From ZC4RG29 sp036381475 (GTDB lineage: Bacteria > Bacteroidota > Bacteroidia > Cytophagales > Cyclobacteriaceae), in NCBI GenBank assembly GCA_036381475.1, contig DASVCT010000189.1, positions 1 to 8,013 of the forward strand: a DNA stretch of 8,013 nucleotides, given 5' to 3'. Made by a program: the position numbers and the translations under genes. The notes below the pieces were generated by a model that was given only the letters and a program-made list of their open reading frames with translations, was not told the origin of the DNA and ran no database searches. Of this stretch, positions 1 to 8,013 are shown piece by piece (position 1 is the first letter of the stretch; each line of letters begins with the position of its first letter).

Positions 1-183
1 TTTTGAAATCTAAATGCAGCTTTTTTTATATACAAATCATTTATCATATTGTTTACAAAAACTTATATGACCGGCGGTAGGGAAATGTGGGCATTGCGTT
101 TAATCTTTGGTCGGAGACTTAAATCAACATACTGAGTGGGCCGGAAGAAGTGACGAAAAGGCCCTAGAAATGCTATAATACAT
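1..183. other. Non-coding leader upstream of the FHS transporter gene
   Basis: No credible coding sequence lies here. The first ~65 bases are strikingly AT-rich, and the rest is of ordinary composition. The short reading frames in this stretch are not protein-like and meet stops quickly. A partial match to the Bacteroidota -7 box, AATCTTTG at 102-109 (one mismatch to TAnnTTTG), could drive the transporter gene with a leader of roughly 70 bases, but no TTTG sits at the expected -33 spacing. A TATAAT string at 174-179 is too close to the start codon to be convincing. The region probably holds the promoter of the downstream gene, but I cannot place it securely. Confidence 0.4.
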
Positions 184-1390
<1,207 letters not shown>

Positions 1391-1401
1391 CAAACCTATC
1401 T

Positions 1402-2475
1402 CTATTCGTTTCTGCCGATACAATTCAAATCGGAAAATGCTTCTTCCAGGCGTTTTACGAAGTTCTCTTCGCCCTTGCGAAGCCAAGCACGAGGATCGTA
1501 GAATTTCTTGTTGGGCTTGTCCTTGCCTTCCGGGTTGCCAAGCTGGCCCTGCAGGTAGTCTTTGTTCTTCTTGTAGTATTCATGAACGCCTTCCCAGAAG
1601 GCCCACTGCATGTCGGTGTCAATGTTCATTTTGATCACCCCGTACCCCAGCGTCTCCTTTATTTGTTCTTTAGGTGACCCACTGCCACCGTGGAAGACGA
1701 AACTGACGGGCCGCGCCTTTGCATCCAGACCGAGTTGTTCAGCGATGTAGACCTGGCTGTTCCGCAGAATTTCCGGTCGCAACACGACGTTGCCAGGACT
1801 GTATACGCCGTGCACATTGCCGAATGACGCGGCTATCGTAAACAACGACCCTACCTCGCTTAGCGTACGATAGGCTTGGTACACTTCGGTAGGCTGCGTG
1901 TACAGCCGCGCGTTGTCGGCGTCGGTGTTGTCTACACCGTCCTCTTCGCCCCCCGTGATGCCCAGCTCGATCTCAAGGCTCATACCGAGTTCGGCGATCT
2001 TTTCAAAGTACTTTTTTGAGATCGCAATATTTTCTTCCAAAGGCTCTTCACTGAGGTCAAGCATGTGGGAGCTGAACAACGGCCTCCCGAACTTCGACTT
2101 GTACGCCCGGCCCTCTTCAATCAAACCATCGATCCAGGGAAGCCATTTTTTGGGTGCGTGGTCTGTGTGCAGGACAACGGGGACCTCATAATGCCGTGCG
2201 ACGTTGTGAATGTGCAAGGCTCCGCTGACGGCTCCCGAAATGTTCGCCTGAAGCTTGTCGTTAGGCATTCCCTTCCCGGCCATAAATTGGGCGCCTCCGT
2301 TGCTGAACTGAATAATGACGGGCGACTTTACCTTCCGTGCCGTCTCGAGTACCGCGTTGATTGTGTTGCTGCCCGTCACGTTGATGGCCGGCATCGCAAA
2401 GTTGTTGTCGTTGGCATCGCGGTACAGTGCCGCCAGTTCATCGCCGAACAATACCCCTGAACTATATTTTCCCAT
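1402..2475 (-). CDS. fbaA: Class II fructose-1,6-bisphosphate aldolase
   Basis: A cytoplasmic, zinc-dependent enzyme that reversibly cleaves fructose-1,6-bisphosphate to dihydroxyacetone phosphate and glyceraldehyde-3-phosphate in glycolysis and gluconeogenesis. The 357 residues align nearly end to end with E. coli FbaA (359 aa). The HTDH motif at 103-106 supplies the catalytic Asp105 and zinc ligand His106. EIELG at 168-172 gives Glu170, and TGGEEDGVDN at 174-183 holds the catalytic-loop Glu177/Glu178. His222 in NVHGVY and His262 in FHGGSGS complete the zinc site, and NIDTD at 284-288 binds substrate. YLQGQLGNP (307-315) and PNKKFYDPR (321-329) are typical of the class IIA (FbaA) branch. All key residues are present, so it should be active. 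No near Shine-Dalgarno is seen. A 149-bp gap from the sugar porter stop to this start suggests its own promoter. It lies between two sugar transporters, which fits central sugar metabolism. Confidence 0.98.
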   Translation of the reverse strand: MGKYSSGVLFGDELAALYRDANDNNFAMPAINVTGSNTINAVLETARKVKSPVIIQFSNGGAQFMAGKGMPNDKLQANISGAVSGALHIHNVARHYEVPVVLHTDHAPKKWLPWIDGLIEEGRAYKSKFGRPLFSSHMLDLSEEPLEENIAISKKYFEKIAELGMSLEIELGITGGEEDGVDNTDADNARLYTQPTEVYQAYRTLSEVGSLFTIAASFGNVHGVYSPGNVVLRPEILRNSQVYIAEQLGLDAKARPVSFVFHGGSGSPKEQIKETLGYGVIKMNIDTDMQWAFWEGVHEYYKKNKDYLQGQLGNPEGKDKPNKKFYDPRAWLRKGEENFVKRLEEAFSDLNCIGRNE

Positions 2476-2526
2476 TACTGATTTGATTATGTTGGACTAC
2501 TCCCCGATTGCACACCCTACGGCCTG

Positions 2527-2534
2527 CAAGAATA
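2527..2534 (-). promoter_or_regulatory. Candidate -7 promoter box for fbaA
   Basis: Read on the minus strand this is TATTCTTG, one mismatch from the Bacteroidota TAnnTTTG element, about 50 bases upstream of the aldolase start. No clean TTTG lies at the -33 position; only a T-rich run (complement of 2553-2560) is nearby. The location in the 149-bp gap fits a promoter, but a seven-of-eight match can occur by chance. Confidence 0.25.
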
Positions 2535-2624
2535 AGTAAAGTTAAGCTCTCAGAAAAAAAATCGGGCACGCTAAAAGGCATACATTGAAATAAATCCGCA
2601 TGCAAACGATTACGACTCCTGTCG

Positions 2625-3968
2625 TCAACCTGGCTGCTTCACCCCTGGAGACCGTGTGCTCATGCTCTTCCCGATCTCTTCGAGGGTGCGGCCCTTTGTC
2701 TCAGGCATAACGAAAAGGACGAATATCAGCTGCAGCACCATCATCACGGTGAAAAAAGTGAACACCGTGTCACCACCGAACCGGTTGGCGAAATATGGGA
2801 AGACGTTAGCGATAACGGCGGCAAGGATCCAATGTGTGAAACTACCAAGAGATTGTCCCATTCCACGGACTTCATTAGGAAAGACCTCGGAAATAAAGAC
2901 CCAGATGACGGCACCCTGTGACATCGCGAAGAAGGCGATGTACAGGAACAGGAAAAAAGGAACACCTGCGAAACGTTCCAGGTAAAAAGCCCCGGCCACG
3001 AGACCAAGGCTCGTAATGAGACCCACCGATCCAATTAACATAAGGATCTTTCGGCCGGCCCTGTCAATCAGCACCATGCCCACCATCGTAAATACCAGGT
3101 TGATCAATCCAATGCCCACCGTTGAAAACAACGCAGCGCTGTCGGCAAGTCCGGTCATCTCAAATATCCTCGGCGCATAATAGATGATCGCATTTATTCC
3201 GGACACCTGGTTGAATAAAGCGAACAGGATAACGAGGAGTATCGGTTTCGAATAGCGCCCTGACAGGAGCACCGAGCGGTTGGACCTGTCGGCCTCCTGG
3301 TGCTCATTCCGGATGGCCTGAATGGACTCGTCAACGTCATCGGGATCGAGGCTGGTGAGGATGTCCCGCGCTTCCGCTTCGTTGTTCTCTCTTACAATCA
3401 ACCAGCGCGGGCTGCGTGGAATAAAGGGAACCAACGCTACGAAAAGCGCAGCAGGAAGCGCCTCAACACCCAGCATCCACCGCCAGTCGTTGACACCGGA
3501 GCCTTTTATCAGGTAGTTGGAGGCAAATGCCAGCAAGATACCCAGCACGACGTTGAACTGGAACAGGGCAACGAGACGACCTCGTGCCCTGGCCGGGGCG
3601 ATTTCCGAAATGTACATCGGTGCGGCTACTGAAGAAGCACCGACGCCAAGACCGCCGATAAAACGGAAGAACATGAATGAGTATACTTCGGGCGCCAGCG
3701 CAGATCCCACTGCAGACACGAAGTATAACACGCCCACCCAGAACAGGGTCTTCTTTCTACCCAGCACGTCGACCGGGAAGCCCGCGAACAACGCGCCCGC
3801 CACGGTTCCGTACAATGCAACTGCAACGGCAAAACCATGGGTCAGATCGTTAAGGGCCCATAGCCGTTGGATGGTTTGTTCTACTCCGGAGATGACGGCC
3901 GTATCAAATCCAAAAAGAAAACCTCCCATTGCGGCTACGAGGGAGATGAGCGTCACGTTACTTTTCAT
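2625..3968 (-). CDS. Sugar porter family MFS transporter (XylE/GLUT-like)
   Basis: An inner-membrane sugar transporter, probably H+-coupled, of 447 residues and about twelve membrane segments, with the usual central hydrophilic region (~190-240). The family motifs run in order: GFLFGFDTAVISG (16-28), DVLGRKK (67-73), RFIGGLGVG (102-110), PMYISEIAPARARGR (117-131), PRSPRWL (184-190), NQVSGINAIIYYAP (253-266), DRAGRK (302-307), WVFISEVFPNEVRG (356-369), PETKGRTLEEI (422-432). By alignment with E. coli XylE, Asp22 (Asp27), Arg102 (Arg133), Gln137 (Gln168), Gln254 (Gln289), Asn259 (Asn294) and Trp356 (Trp392) are kept, while the Gln288 position is Asn253. The sugar-binding site is thus largely intact, but the substrate (xylose, arabinose, glucose, inositol or other) cannot be read from motifs alone. 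The gene lies 41 bp downstream of the antiporter on the same strand, so the two may share a transcript. No Shine-Dalgarno is visible before the ATG. Confidence 0.95.
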   Translation of the reverse strand: MKSNVTLISLVAAMGGFLFGFDTAVISGVEQTIQRLWALNDLTHGFAVAVALYGTVAGALFAGFPVDVLGRKKTLFWVGVLYFVSAVGSALAPEVYSFMFFRFIGGLGVGASSVAAPMYISEIAPARARGRLVALFQFNVVLGILLAFASNYLIKGSGVNDWRWMLGVEALPAALFVALVPFIPRSPRWLIVRENNEAEARDILTSLDPDDVDESIQAIRNEHQEADRSNRSVLLSGRYSKPILLVILFALFNQVSGINAIIYYAPRIFEMTGLADSAALFSTVGIGLINLVFTMVGMVLIDRAGRKILMLIGSVGLITSLGLVAGAFYLERFAGVPFFLFLYIAFFAMSQGAVIWVFISEVFPNEVRGMGQSLGSFTHWILAAVIANVFPYFANRFGGDTVFTFFTVMMVLQLIFVLFVMPETKGRTLEEIGKSMSTRSPGVKQPG

Positions 3969-4009
3969 GGGTCAGGGCGGGGAAAAATCTGGGGAGAGGT
4001 TTTTGAGCA

Positions 4010-5281
4010 TCAAGATTCGCGTTGGCTTTTCAGTCGCTCCACTTCCTTATCCAGCGCCTCGAAGTCACGATAATTCATTTCCACCACACTTTCCGGGCTT
4101 CTTCGTTTCATAACCATCGCTACCGTCATGGCGATGCCGGTCAACAAAATAGAGTACAACAGAATGCCGCTGTTGAACCCGTCCTGCTGATACACCACCG
4201 GGATACCAAAAAACAACAACACCGTGACTAACCCACGCGGCGCGATGAACAATTCCGGGAGGATATCCTTCATACCAAATATCTTGAAACACACGAATCG
4301 AACAGCATAAATCGACCCTACTATGGCCAGGCTCAGCAAGGCCGTGTTCAGATCGAGGAGGGAGTTCAATTCCAACGTCATACCAAACACAACAAAGAAG
4401 AAGGTACGCACCACGAAGGCCGTTTCCAGGGTAACCGTGTGGAATTCCTCGGTAATTCCATCGAGGACCTCATGGTTGATCCACCGGCTGAGCGATCCCT
4501 TAAAGAATCGTTCATGATTATTGAGTATCAGCCCGAATACAAGGATGACGATCAGCGAACTTAAGTGAAACAGCTTGCCGACTGCATAAAGCAGTATAAG
4601 CATCGATATCAGCAAGAACAACTTTGCCTTATCGCGTATCTGTTGAACCAGGAGTATCAGGAGGTAGCTCACGATCAGCGAAAGCGCCACCGTCAGCAAA
4701 ATGTTCAGGCTCACACTCTTTATGATCGCGCCCGTACTCTCATTTCCCGCCTGGTCCAGCAAAAAATAGAACAGCATAATCCCCAAAATGTCGGAGAACG
4801 TGCTTTCGTAAATCATAAACTCCTTCTTGGCCTCAGGCAGCACCACAACGCTGGGCAGGATGATGGAGCTGCTCATGATGGAGAGCGGAACGGCATATAC
4901 CATCGCCGCAAAGAAATCTTCTATGATAAAGAGATGGATGATCCACGTGAGCAGGAACATGGTACCAAACAAGCCGAAAAGCGCGATGAGGAAGGATTTT
5001 ATTATGAGTGGCCGCTTCTCCCTCGTAAGGCTCAGGTCCAGCGATGCCTCCAGTACAATCATGATCAACCCTACGATGCCCAACACCTGGAGCATGTTGA
5101 ACATATTTCTTCCCAGTGTAATGTCTGCGGCTTCAAGGCCGAATTGCAATCCAATGCCCAGCACAATGAGCAGCAGCACGCTCGGAATATTGGTCCGCCT
5201 TGCGATAATGCCGAAAAAATAGGACACAAGGATGACCAGGCAGACCGCTATTACATCGTTGTACGGATTATCTGAAAACAT
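4010..5281 (-). CDS. CPA-type cation:proton antiporter (Na+/H+ exchanger family)
   Basis: An inner-membrane monovalent cation/proton exchanger for pH and ion homeostasis. The 423 residues contain about twelve to thirteen hydrophobic segments, from ~9-25 to ~372-391, then a charged cytoplasmic tail (392-423) rich in Glu, Lys and Arg that may form a short helix. Features typical of the Na+/H+ exchanger domain include the early RRTNIPSVLLLIVLGIGLQF region (28-47), LEASLDLS (77-84), MSSSIILPSVVVLPE (136-150), the ion-binding helix with ESTFSD (159-164), FFFVVFGMTLE (294-304) and APRGLVT (347-353). Asp164 should be the key acidic residue and Arg349 the conserved basic residue. The residue before Asp164 is Ser163, where CPA1 proteins usually carry Asn (ND) and CPA2 proteins Asp (DD), so stoichiometry and ion (Na+ or K+) are uncertain. 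No C-terminal TrkA/RCK domain is present. It is the first gene of a possible two-gene unit with the sugar porter and is divergent from the large ATPase gene. Confidence 0.9.
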   Translation of the reverse strand: MFSDNPYNDVIAVCLVILVSYFFGIIARRTNIPSVLLLIVLGIGLQFGLEAADITLGRNMFNMLQVLGIVGLIMIVLEASLDLSLTREKRPLIIKSFLIALFGLFGTMFLLTWIIHLFIIEDFFAAMVYAVPLSIMSSSIILPSVVVLPEAKKEFMIYESTFSDILGIMLFYFLLDQAGNESTGAIIKSVSLNILLTVALSLIVSYLLILLVQQIRDKAKLFLLISMLILLYAVGKLFHLSSLIVILVFGLILNNHERFFKGSLSRWINHEVLDGITEEFHTVTLETAFVVRTFFFVVFGMTLELNSLLDLNTALLSLAIVGSIYAVRFVCFKIFGMKDILPELFIAPRGLVTVLLFFGIPVVYQQDGFNSGILLYSILLTGIAMTVAMVMKRRSPESVVEMNYRDFEALDKEVERLKSQRES

Positions 5282-5297
5282 GATGGTTGTAATTTGC

Positions 5298-5305
5298 TAA
5301 ATTTA
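5298..5305 (-). promoter_or_regulatory. Candidate -7 box for the antiporter gene
   Basis: TAAATTTA, which reads the same on both strands, differs from TAnnTTTG by its last base and lies 16 bases upstream of the antiporter ATG. A T-rich run on the minus strand (complement of 5321-5327) lies roughly where a -33 element is expected but is not TTTG. If used, transcription would begin only about 10 bases before the start codon. AT-rich matches of this kind are common by chance. Confidence 0.25.
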
Positions 5306-5345
5306 GGATGAATAATCCCATAAAAAATGCATTACCGTGATCGCG

Positions 5346-5364
5346 CTACGTTCACGAAATGTAG
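5346..5364. promoter_or_regulatory. Imperfect inverted repeat in the divergent promoter region
   Basis: Arms CTACGTT (5346-5352) and AATGTAG (5358-5364) are inverted copies with one mismatch in seven, around a CACGA spacer. The right arm overlaps the first three bases of the TAGTTTTG box before the ATPase gene, so a protein bound here could block or assist transcription. The 5-base spacer and 19-bp total suit a dimeric regulator, but no regulator gene is in the window. Arms this short can arise by chance. Confidence 0.35.
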
Positions 5365-5369
5365 TTTTG
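5362..5369 (+). promoter_or_regulatory. TAnnTTTG -7 box immediately upstream of the large ATPase gene
   Basis: TAGTTTTG is an exact match to the Bacteroidota -7 consensus and ends 7 bases before the ATG at 5377. In this phylum transcription starts a few bases after the box, so the mRNA would have a leader of only a few bases or none. No TTTG lies at the -33 spacing. The TAG of this box is also the in-frame stop immediately upstream of the ORF, so translation cannot begin further upstream. Confidence 0.45.
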
Positions 5370-5376
5370 CCCAAAA

Positions 5377-8013
5377 ATGACCAAAGACGAAGTCCCCAAC
5401 GGTGAAGAGCTGCTCAACGCACCCACGGTGCGGATTGAACCTCCCCCCGCTTCCGAAGTGGTCTTACCGGCACTTACCCCATCCCGTTATGAGCCCCTTA
5501 CGCGGCTCTTGTCTGAAATCGACGTGCATGGGCAACAGCTGTTACAGGTATTTTTCAATAAAGCGTTCTCCGGATACTTCGAACTGAGCCGGCAATTCCC
5601 CCAAGCTCTCCTCGACGTCGTGCAGGAGGTCAACTCCTCCATACTTCAGGTTATCTACGAAGACAGGCCACGAAAGGGAGCCTCCCTCATGGCGATCAAG
5701 AAACGATTCTTGGCGGCGGCGGAAAAACTTATCGACCAGTTCTACAATCTCCTGGACGACGGGGAAATGAAAACGGGACTTCATTGGTATGTCTATCGTC
5801 TCCAAAAAGACCTCACCGCGTTTCCCGTAACGGTGCCCATAACCTACAACAAGGAAGATTTCACCATCGGGCCGAAGGATTCGCCTTCCCTTAAGTGGCT
5901 GAAATTCAGAAGAAATCTTCGGGCATCGCTTGCCAGGCAGACCGTGCGCTCCCATATCAACTATCGGGATGCTATGCAGTATTACATGCGCGACGGACGC
6001 TTTGAATTTCTCTTGTCCTGGCTCGAGGCGTTCCGGAAAGAGTCGTTGCAAAGTCTTACTGACATAGAATCCTACATCGCTTATTGCGATCAGAAATTTG
6101 ACAGTCTTTTTGAGCTCACGCGGTCCAATACACTTACCGTGGCTCAATGGGACGACGCGACGCGCGAGATGATCGATCGTGCGAACGCCCTGGTGCAAAG
6201 ACAGGAACGACTTGCTGTTCTTTTTTACGACCGGCTCAGGGTAGAGTTTCGCATCAACATCGACCACCTGCGAACGCACCTCGAACAGATCGATGCCAAT
6301 CACCTTACCCGGATCATTAACAGCGACAAAGTCCTCCATCGAAGGCAACGCGATAAGGTTCTCGCGTTTCCGGAGGAATGGCATGAGTCCATGGCGCTGG
6401 CATCGCAACGAATTTCTCTCCAAACCGTACTTCGGTCCTTCAGGTGGCAGATCGATAACGACCTCAAGGAATTCCGGCGTCGGATCGACAGCTACGTCAC
6501 GTCATCTGTCCTGGAGCCCATCGAAACTACAATAACTCAACTTGACGCGTGGAGGGAAGGCAATCGAGACAGCAAGACCTTGAAAAGGCTTGAATGGGAT
6601 TCCGTCAGCCACCGCCTGGAAAAGGACTTTAAGGCTTTCAGCGATCGGTTAATGCAAAGCTCAAAGGTTCTCCCTGTCAACAAGTCCGTCCTGGCATCAT
6701 TTGATCCAACCGAGTCCACCGAAGGCCCCCCATTCGGAGAAATCGTCGTTCCGGTTCGGCGGTTAACCCAACATTTCCTTGAGTACAATTTCCTCAGCCC
6801 CTTGCATGATGAGATCGACCGGTTCTGCAAAGACCTGAAGGACAATGTGGTCAATATTAACGACCAACTCAGCCTCACGCTTTTCAGCCTTGACAACTCC
6901 AACACCGATGATGCTGCCGCACCGCAGATCATTGCCAGCGCCATTGACGAGATTAAACCGGAAGAGTCGGCGGTCAAGGAACGGAAACATCACCTTTCGC
7001 TTGGGATCGGCGCAATCGCCGAGCAGCTTTTCCAGGCCCTCACCGTCGACGGCATGGTGGCCGCCACGGTCGACTTCGGATATATTTCACGCGACGCGAG
7101 AAAGAAGAAGCTGATCTCGAAGATTGGCGACCTGGGGCGAGCCATCGGAAAATTCTTTGTCGACAAATTCCTGATCCTGATCTATTCAAGAAGCGAAGGC
7201 ATCAGGATTGCCCGACAGATCGCTGCACGCAATGACTCCGGGTCCGTTACCGACCGCGTACTTGAGGTTGTCGCACAGGTGACCCCCGATCCGAAGATCG
7301 TCAACGCATTGCCGCATTATTATCTCAATCTGTTCAGCGGTCGCTCGAACATTGGCGAGGACTTCTGGATCGTGAGGGATTCAGACGACAGGATCATTTC
7401 GCAAAAGGTCGAACAATATATGAATGGTCGTCATGGCGGTATCATAGTAACCGGCGAACGCAACGCGGGGAAGACTGCCATATGCAGACGAATTGCAGAG
7501 AAGCATTTCGGTAACAACAAGCAGTTCCATCTCTTTCCCTCCGCTGATGGTTCAGCGCATCCGGAGGATTTCCTCGCGAAACTCCAGGAGGCTACCGGTG
7601 TAAGCAATGACCTGCCTGGCATCATGAATTCTCTGCCTACGCACAGTGTGGTTGTGATCCATGACCTTGAGCTGTGGTGGGAAAGGACACGCGACGGGAT
7701 GCGTGCCATAGATATGATAATGGACATGATCGCTGCGTATTCGGATAGGATCCTGTTTATCGTGAACATGAACACCTTTGCCGCCGATTTGATCCATTCA
7801 ATAAACGGCTTCAAAGAAAGATTTATAGGGGTAATTTCCTGCACCCCGATGAGTTCAATGGATTTGAAGAATCTTATTCTCACGCGACATCGCTCGAGCG
7901 GACTGGAGCTTGCGCTGGACAACGGGAAATCCGAAATCTCCGAGATTGCGCTTGCACGATTGTTCAACCATTATTTTAATTATGCGGATGGAAATCCGGG
8001 ACTGGCGATGAAA
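5377..8013 (+). CDS. Large helical protein with C-terminal AAA+/STAND-like ATPase module, 3' end beyond window
   Basis: An unbroken frame of 879 codons runs off the right edge, so the C terminus is missing. Residues 1-45 are Pro-rich and probably flexible. About 45-530 is predominantly charged and helical by composition, and I recognise no family there. Residues 540-614 mix moderately hydrophobic and basic stretches (for example RDARKKKL at 572-579) that might contact a membrane or nucleic acid; no signal peptide or clear membrane helix is seen. A segment with LPHYYLNLF (645-653) and FWIVRD (663-668) precedes the P-loop. The ATPase shows Walker A GERNAGKT (693-700), Walker B VVVIHDLE (758-765) with Asp763 and Glu765, a sensor-1-like FIVNMN (794-799), a lid-like PMSSMDL...TRHRSSG (824-842) and GNPGLA (872-877). 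ATP binding is well supported; the biological role is unknown. The ATG at 5377 is chosen because TAG at 5362 closes the frame and the next Met is codon 105. It is divergent from the antiporter gene. Confidence 0.88.
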   Translation, partial: MTKDEVPNGEELLNAPTVRIEPPPASEVVLPALTPSRYEPLTRLLSEIDVHGQQLLQVFFNKAFSGYFELSRQFPQALLDVVQEVNSSILQVIYEDRPRKGASLMAIKKRFLAAAEKLIDQFYNLLDDGEMKTGLHWYVYRLQKDLTAFPVTVPITYNKEDFTIGPKDSPSLKWLKFRRNLRASLARQTVRSHINYRDAMQYYMRDGRFEFLLSWLEAFRKESLQSLTDIESYIAYCDQKFDSLFELTRSNTLTVAQWDDATREMIDRANALVQRQERLAVLFYDRLRVEFRINIDHLRTHLEQIDANHLTRIINSDKVLHRRQRDKVLAFPEEWHESMALASQRISLQTVLRSFRWQIDNDLKEFRRRIDSYVTSSVLEPIETTITQLDAWREGNRDSKTLKRLEWDSVSHRLEKDFKAFSDRLMQSSKVLPVNKSVLASFDPTESTEGPPFGEIVVPVRRLTQHFLEYNFLSPLHDEIDRFCKDLKDNVVNINDQLSLTLFSLDNSNTDDAAAPQIIASAIDEIKPEESAVKERKHHLSLGIGAIAEQLFQALTVDGMVAATVDFGYISRDARKKKLISKIGDLGRAIGKFFVDKFLILIYSRSEGIRIARQIAARNDSGSVTDRVLEVVAQVTPDPKIVNALPHYYLNLFSGRSNIGEDFWIVRDSDDRIISQKVEQYMNGRHGGIIVTGERNAGKTAICRRIAEKHFGNNKQFHLFPSADGSAHPEDFLAKLQEATGVSNDLPGIMNSLPTHSVVVIHDLELWWERTRDGMRAIDMIMDMIAAYSDRILFIVNMNTFAADLIHSINGFKERFIGVISCTPMSSMDLKNLILTRHRSSGLELALDNGKSEISEIALARLFNHYFNYADGNPGLAMK

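Noticed and set aside
174..179. TATAAT resembling an E. coli -10 box before the FHS gene
   Set aside because: It ends 4 bases before the ATG, there is only a poor -35 match (GTGACG at 150-155), and this hexamer is not the promoter consensus of the inferred phylum.
2612..2625. Small hairpin, ACGAC and GTCGT arms with a 4-base loop, at the sugar porter stop codon
   Set aside because: The stem is only 5 bp, it overlaps the stop codon, and no U-rich tract follows in the direction of transcription, so it does not qualify as an intrinsic terminator.
3517..4113. 198-codon plus-strand open frame opposite the sugar porter
   Set aside because: Low-complexity Pro/Thr/Arg-rich translation, antisense to a well-supported transporter and running past its start; no family resemblance.
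4565..5275. 236-codon plus-strand open frame opposite the antiporter
   Set aside because: Its composition (very rich in Gln, His, Arg and Asp) is what the complement of hydrophobic membrane codons gives, and the antiporter on the other strand has family motifs.
5542..6423. 293-codon minus-strand open frame opposite the large ATPase gene
   Set aside because: It is antisense to an uninterrupted 879-codon frame with clear ATPase motifs, lacks recognisable domains, and reads as a mirror of the sense codons.
6537..6977. 146-codon minus-strand open frame within the ATPase gene
   Set aside because: Ser/Arg/Leu-rich antisense translation without motifs; explained by the sense gene.
7431..7967. 178-codon minus-strand open frame opposite the ATPase domain
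   Set aside because: It overlaps the Walker A to lid region on the other strand, which has strong motif support; its own translation shows no domain.

Overview
The window looks like a chromosomal segment of a member of the Bacteroidota, perhaps a Cytophagales-like lineage. The grounds are moderate: base composition is near-balanced, no start has a clear Shine-Dalgarno sequence at normal spacing, and an exact TAnnTTTG box (the Bacteroidota sigma-A -7 element) precedes the largest gene. No single marker fixes the genus. There are no RNA genes, transposases, CRISPR arrays or phage genes. Coding density is high, and the longest gene-free stretch is about 180 bases at the left edge.

Layout: (1) 1-183 is a non-coding leader, AT-rich in its first 65 bases. 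(2) 184-1353 (+) encodes an MFS transporter of the fucose/galactose/glucose:H+ symporter (FHS, FucP-like) family. (3) 1351-1390 is a heptamer tandem repeat whose first unit contains the stop codon of that gene. It lies between two convergent genes. (4) 1402-2475 (-) encodes class II fructose-1,6-bisphosphate aldolase with all catalytic and metal-binding residues. (5) 2625-3968 (-) encodes a sugar-porter-family MFS transporter (XylE/GLUT-like). (6) 4010-5281 (-) encodes a CPA-type cation:proton antiporter, 41 bp upstream of the sugar porter on the same strand and possibly co-transcribed with it. (7) 5282-5376 is a 95-bp divergent intergenic region with an inverted repeat and a -7 box. (8) 5377 to the right edge (+) is one uninterrupted reading frame of at least 879 codons. 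It encodes a large protein with a long, mostly helical N-terminal part and a C-terminal P-loop (AAA+/STAND-like) ATPase module, and is cut by the window end.

The left two thirds make ordinary metabolic sense: two sugar importers of different MFS families flank a glycolytic/gluconeogenic aldolase, and a proton-coupled antiporter could support H+-driven sugar uptake. The gene most worth following up is the large ATPase. I could not assign its N-terminal ~640 residues to a known family, its start appears leaderless or nearly so, and it is divergently arranged with the antiporter. Whether it belongs to a multi-gene system depends on sequence beyond 8013, so no undescribed system can be claimed from this window alone.
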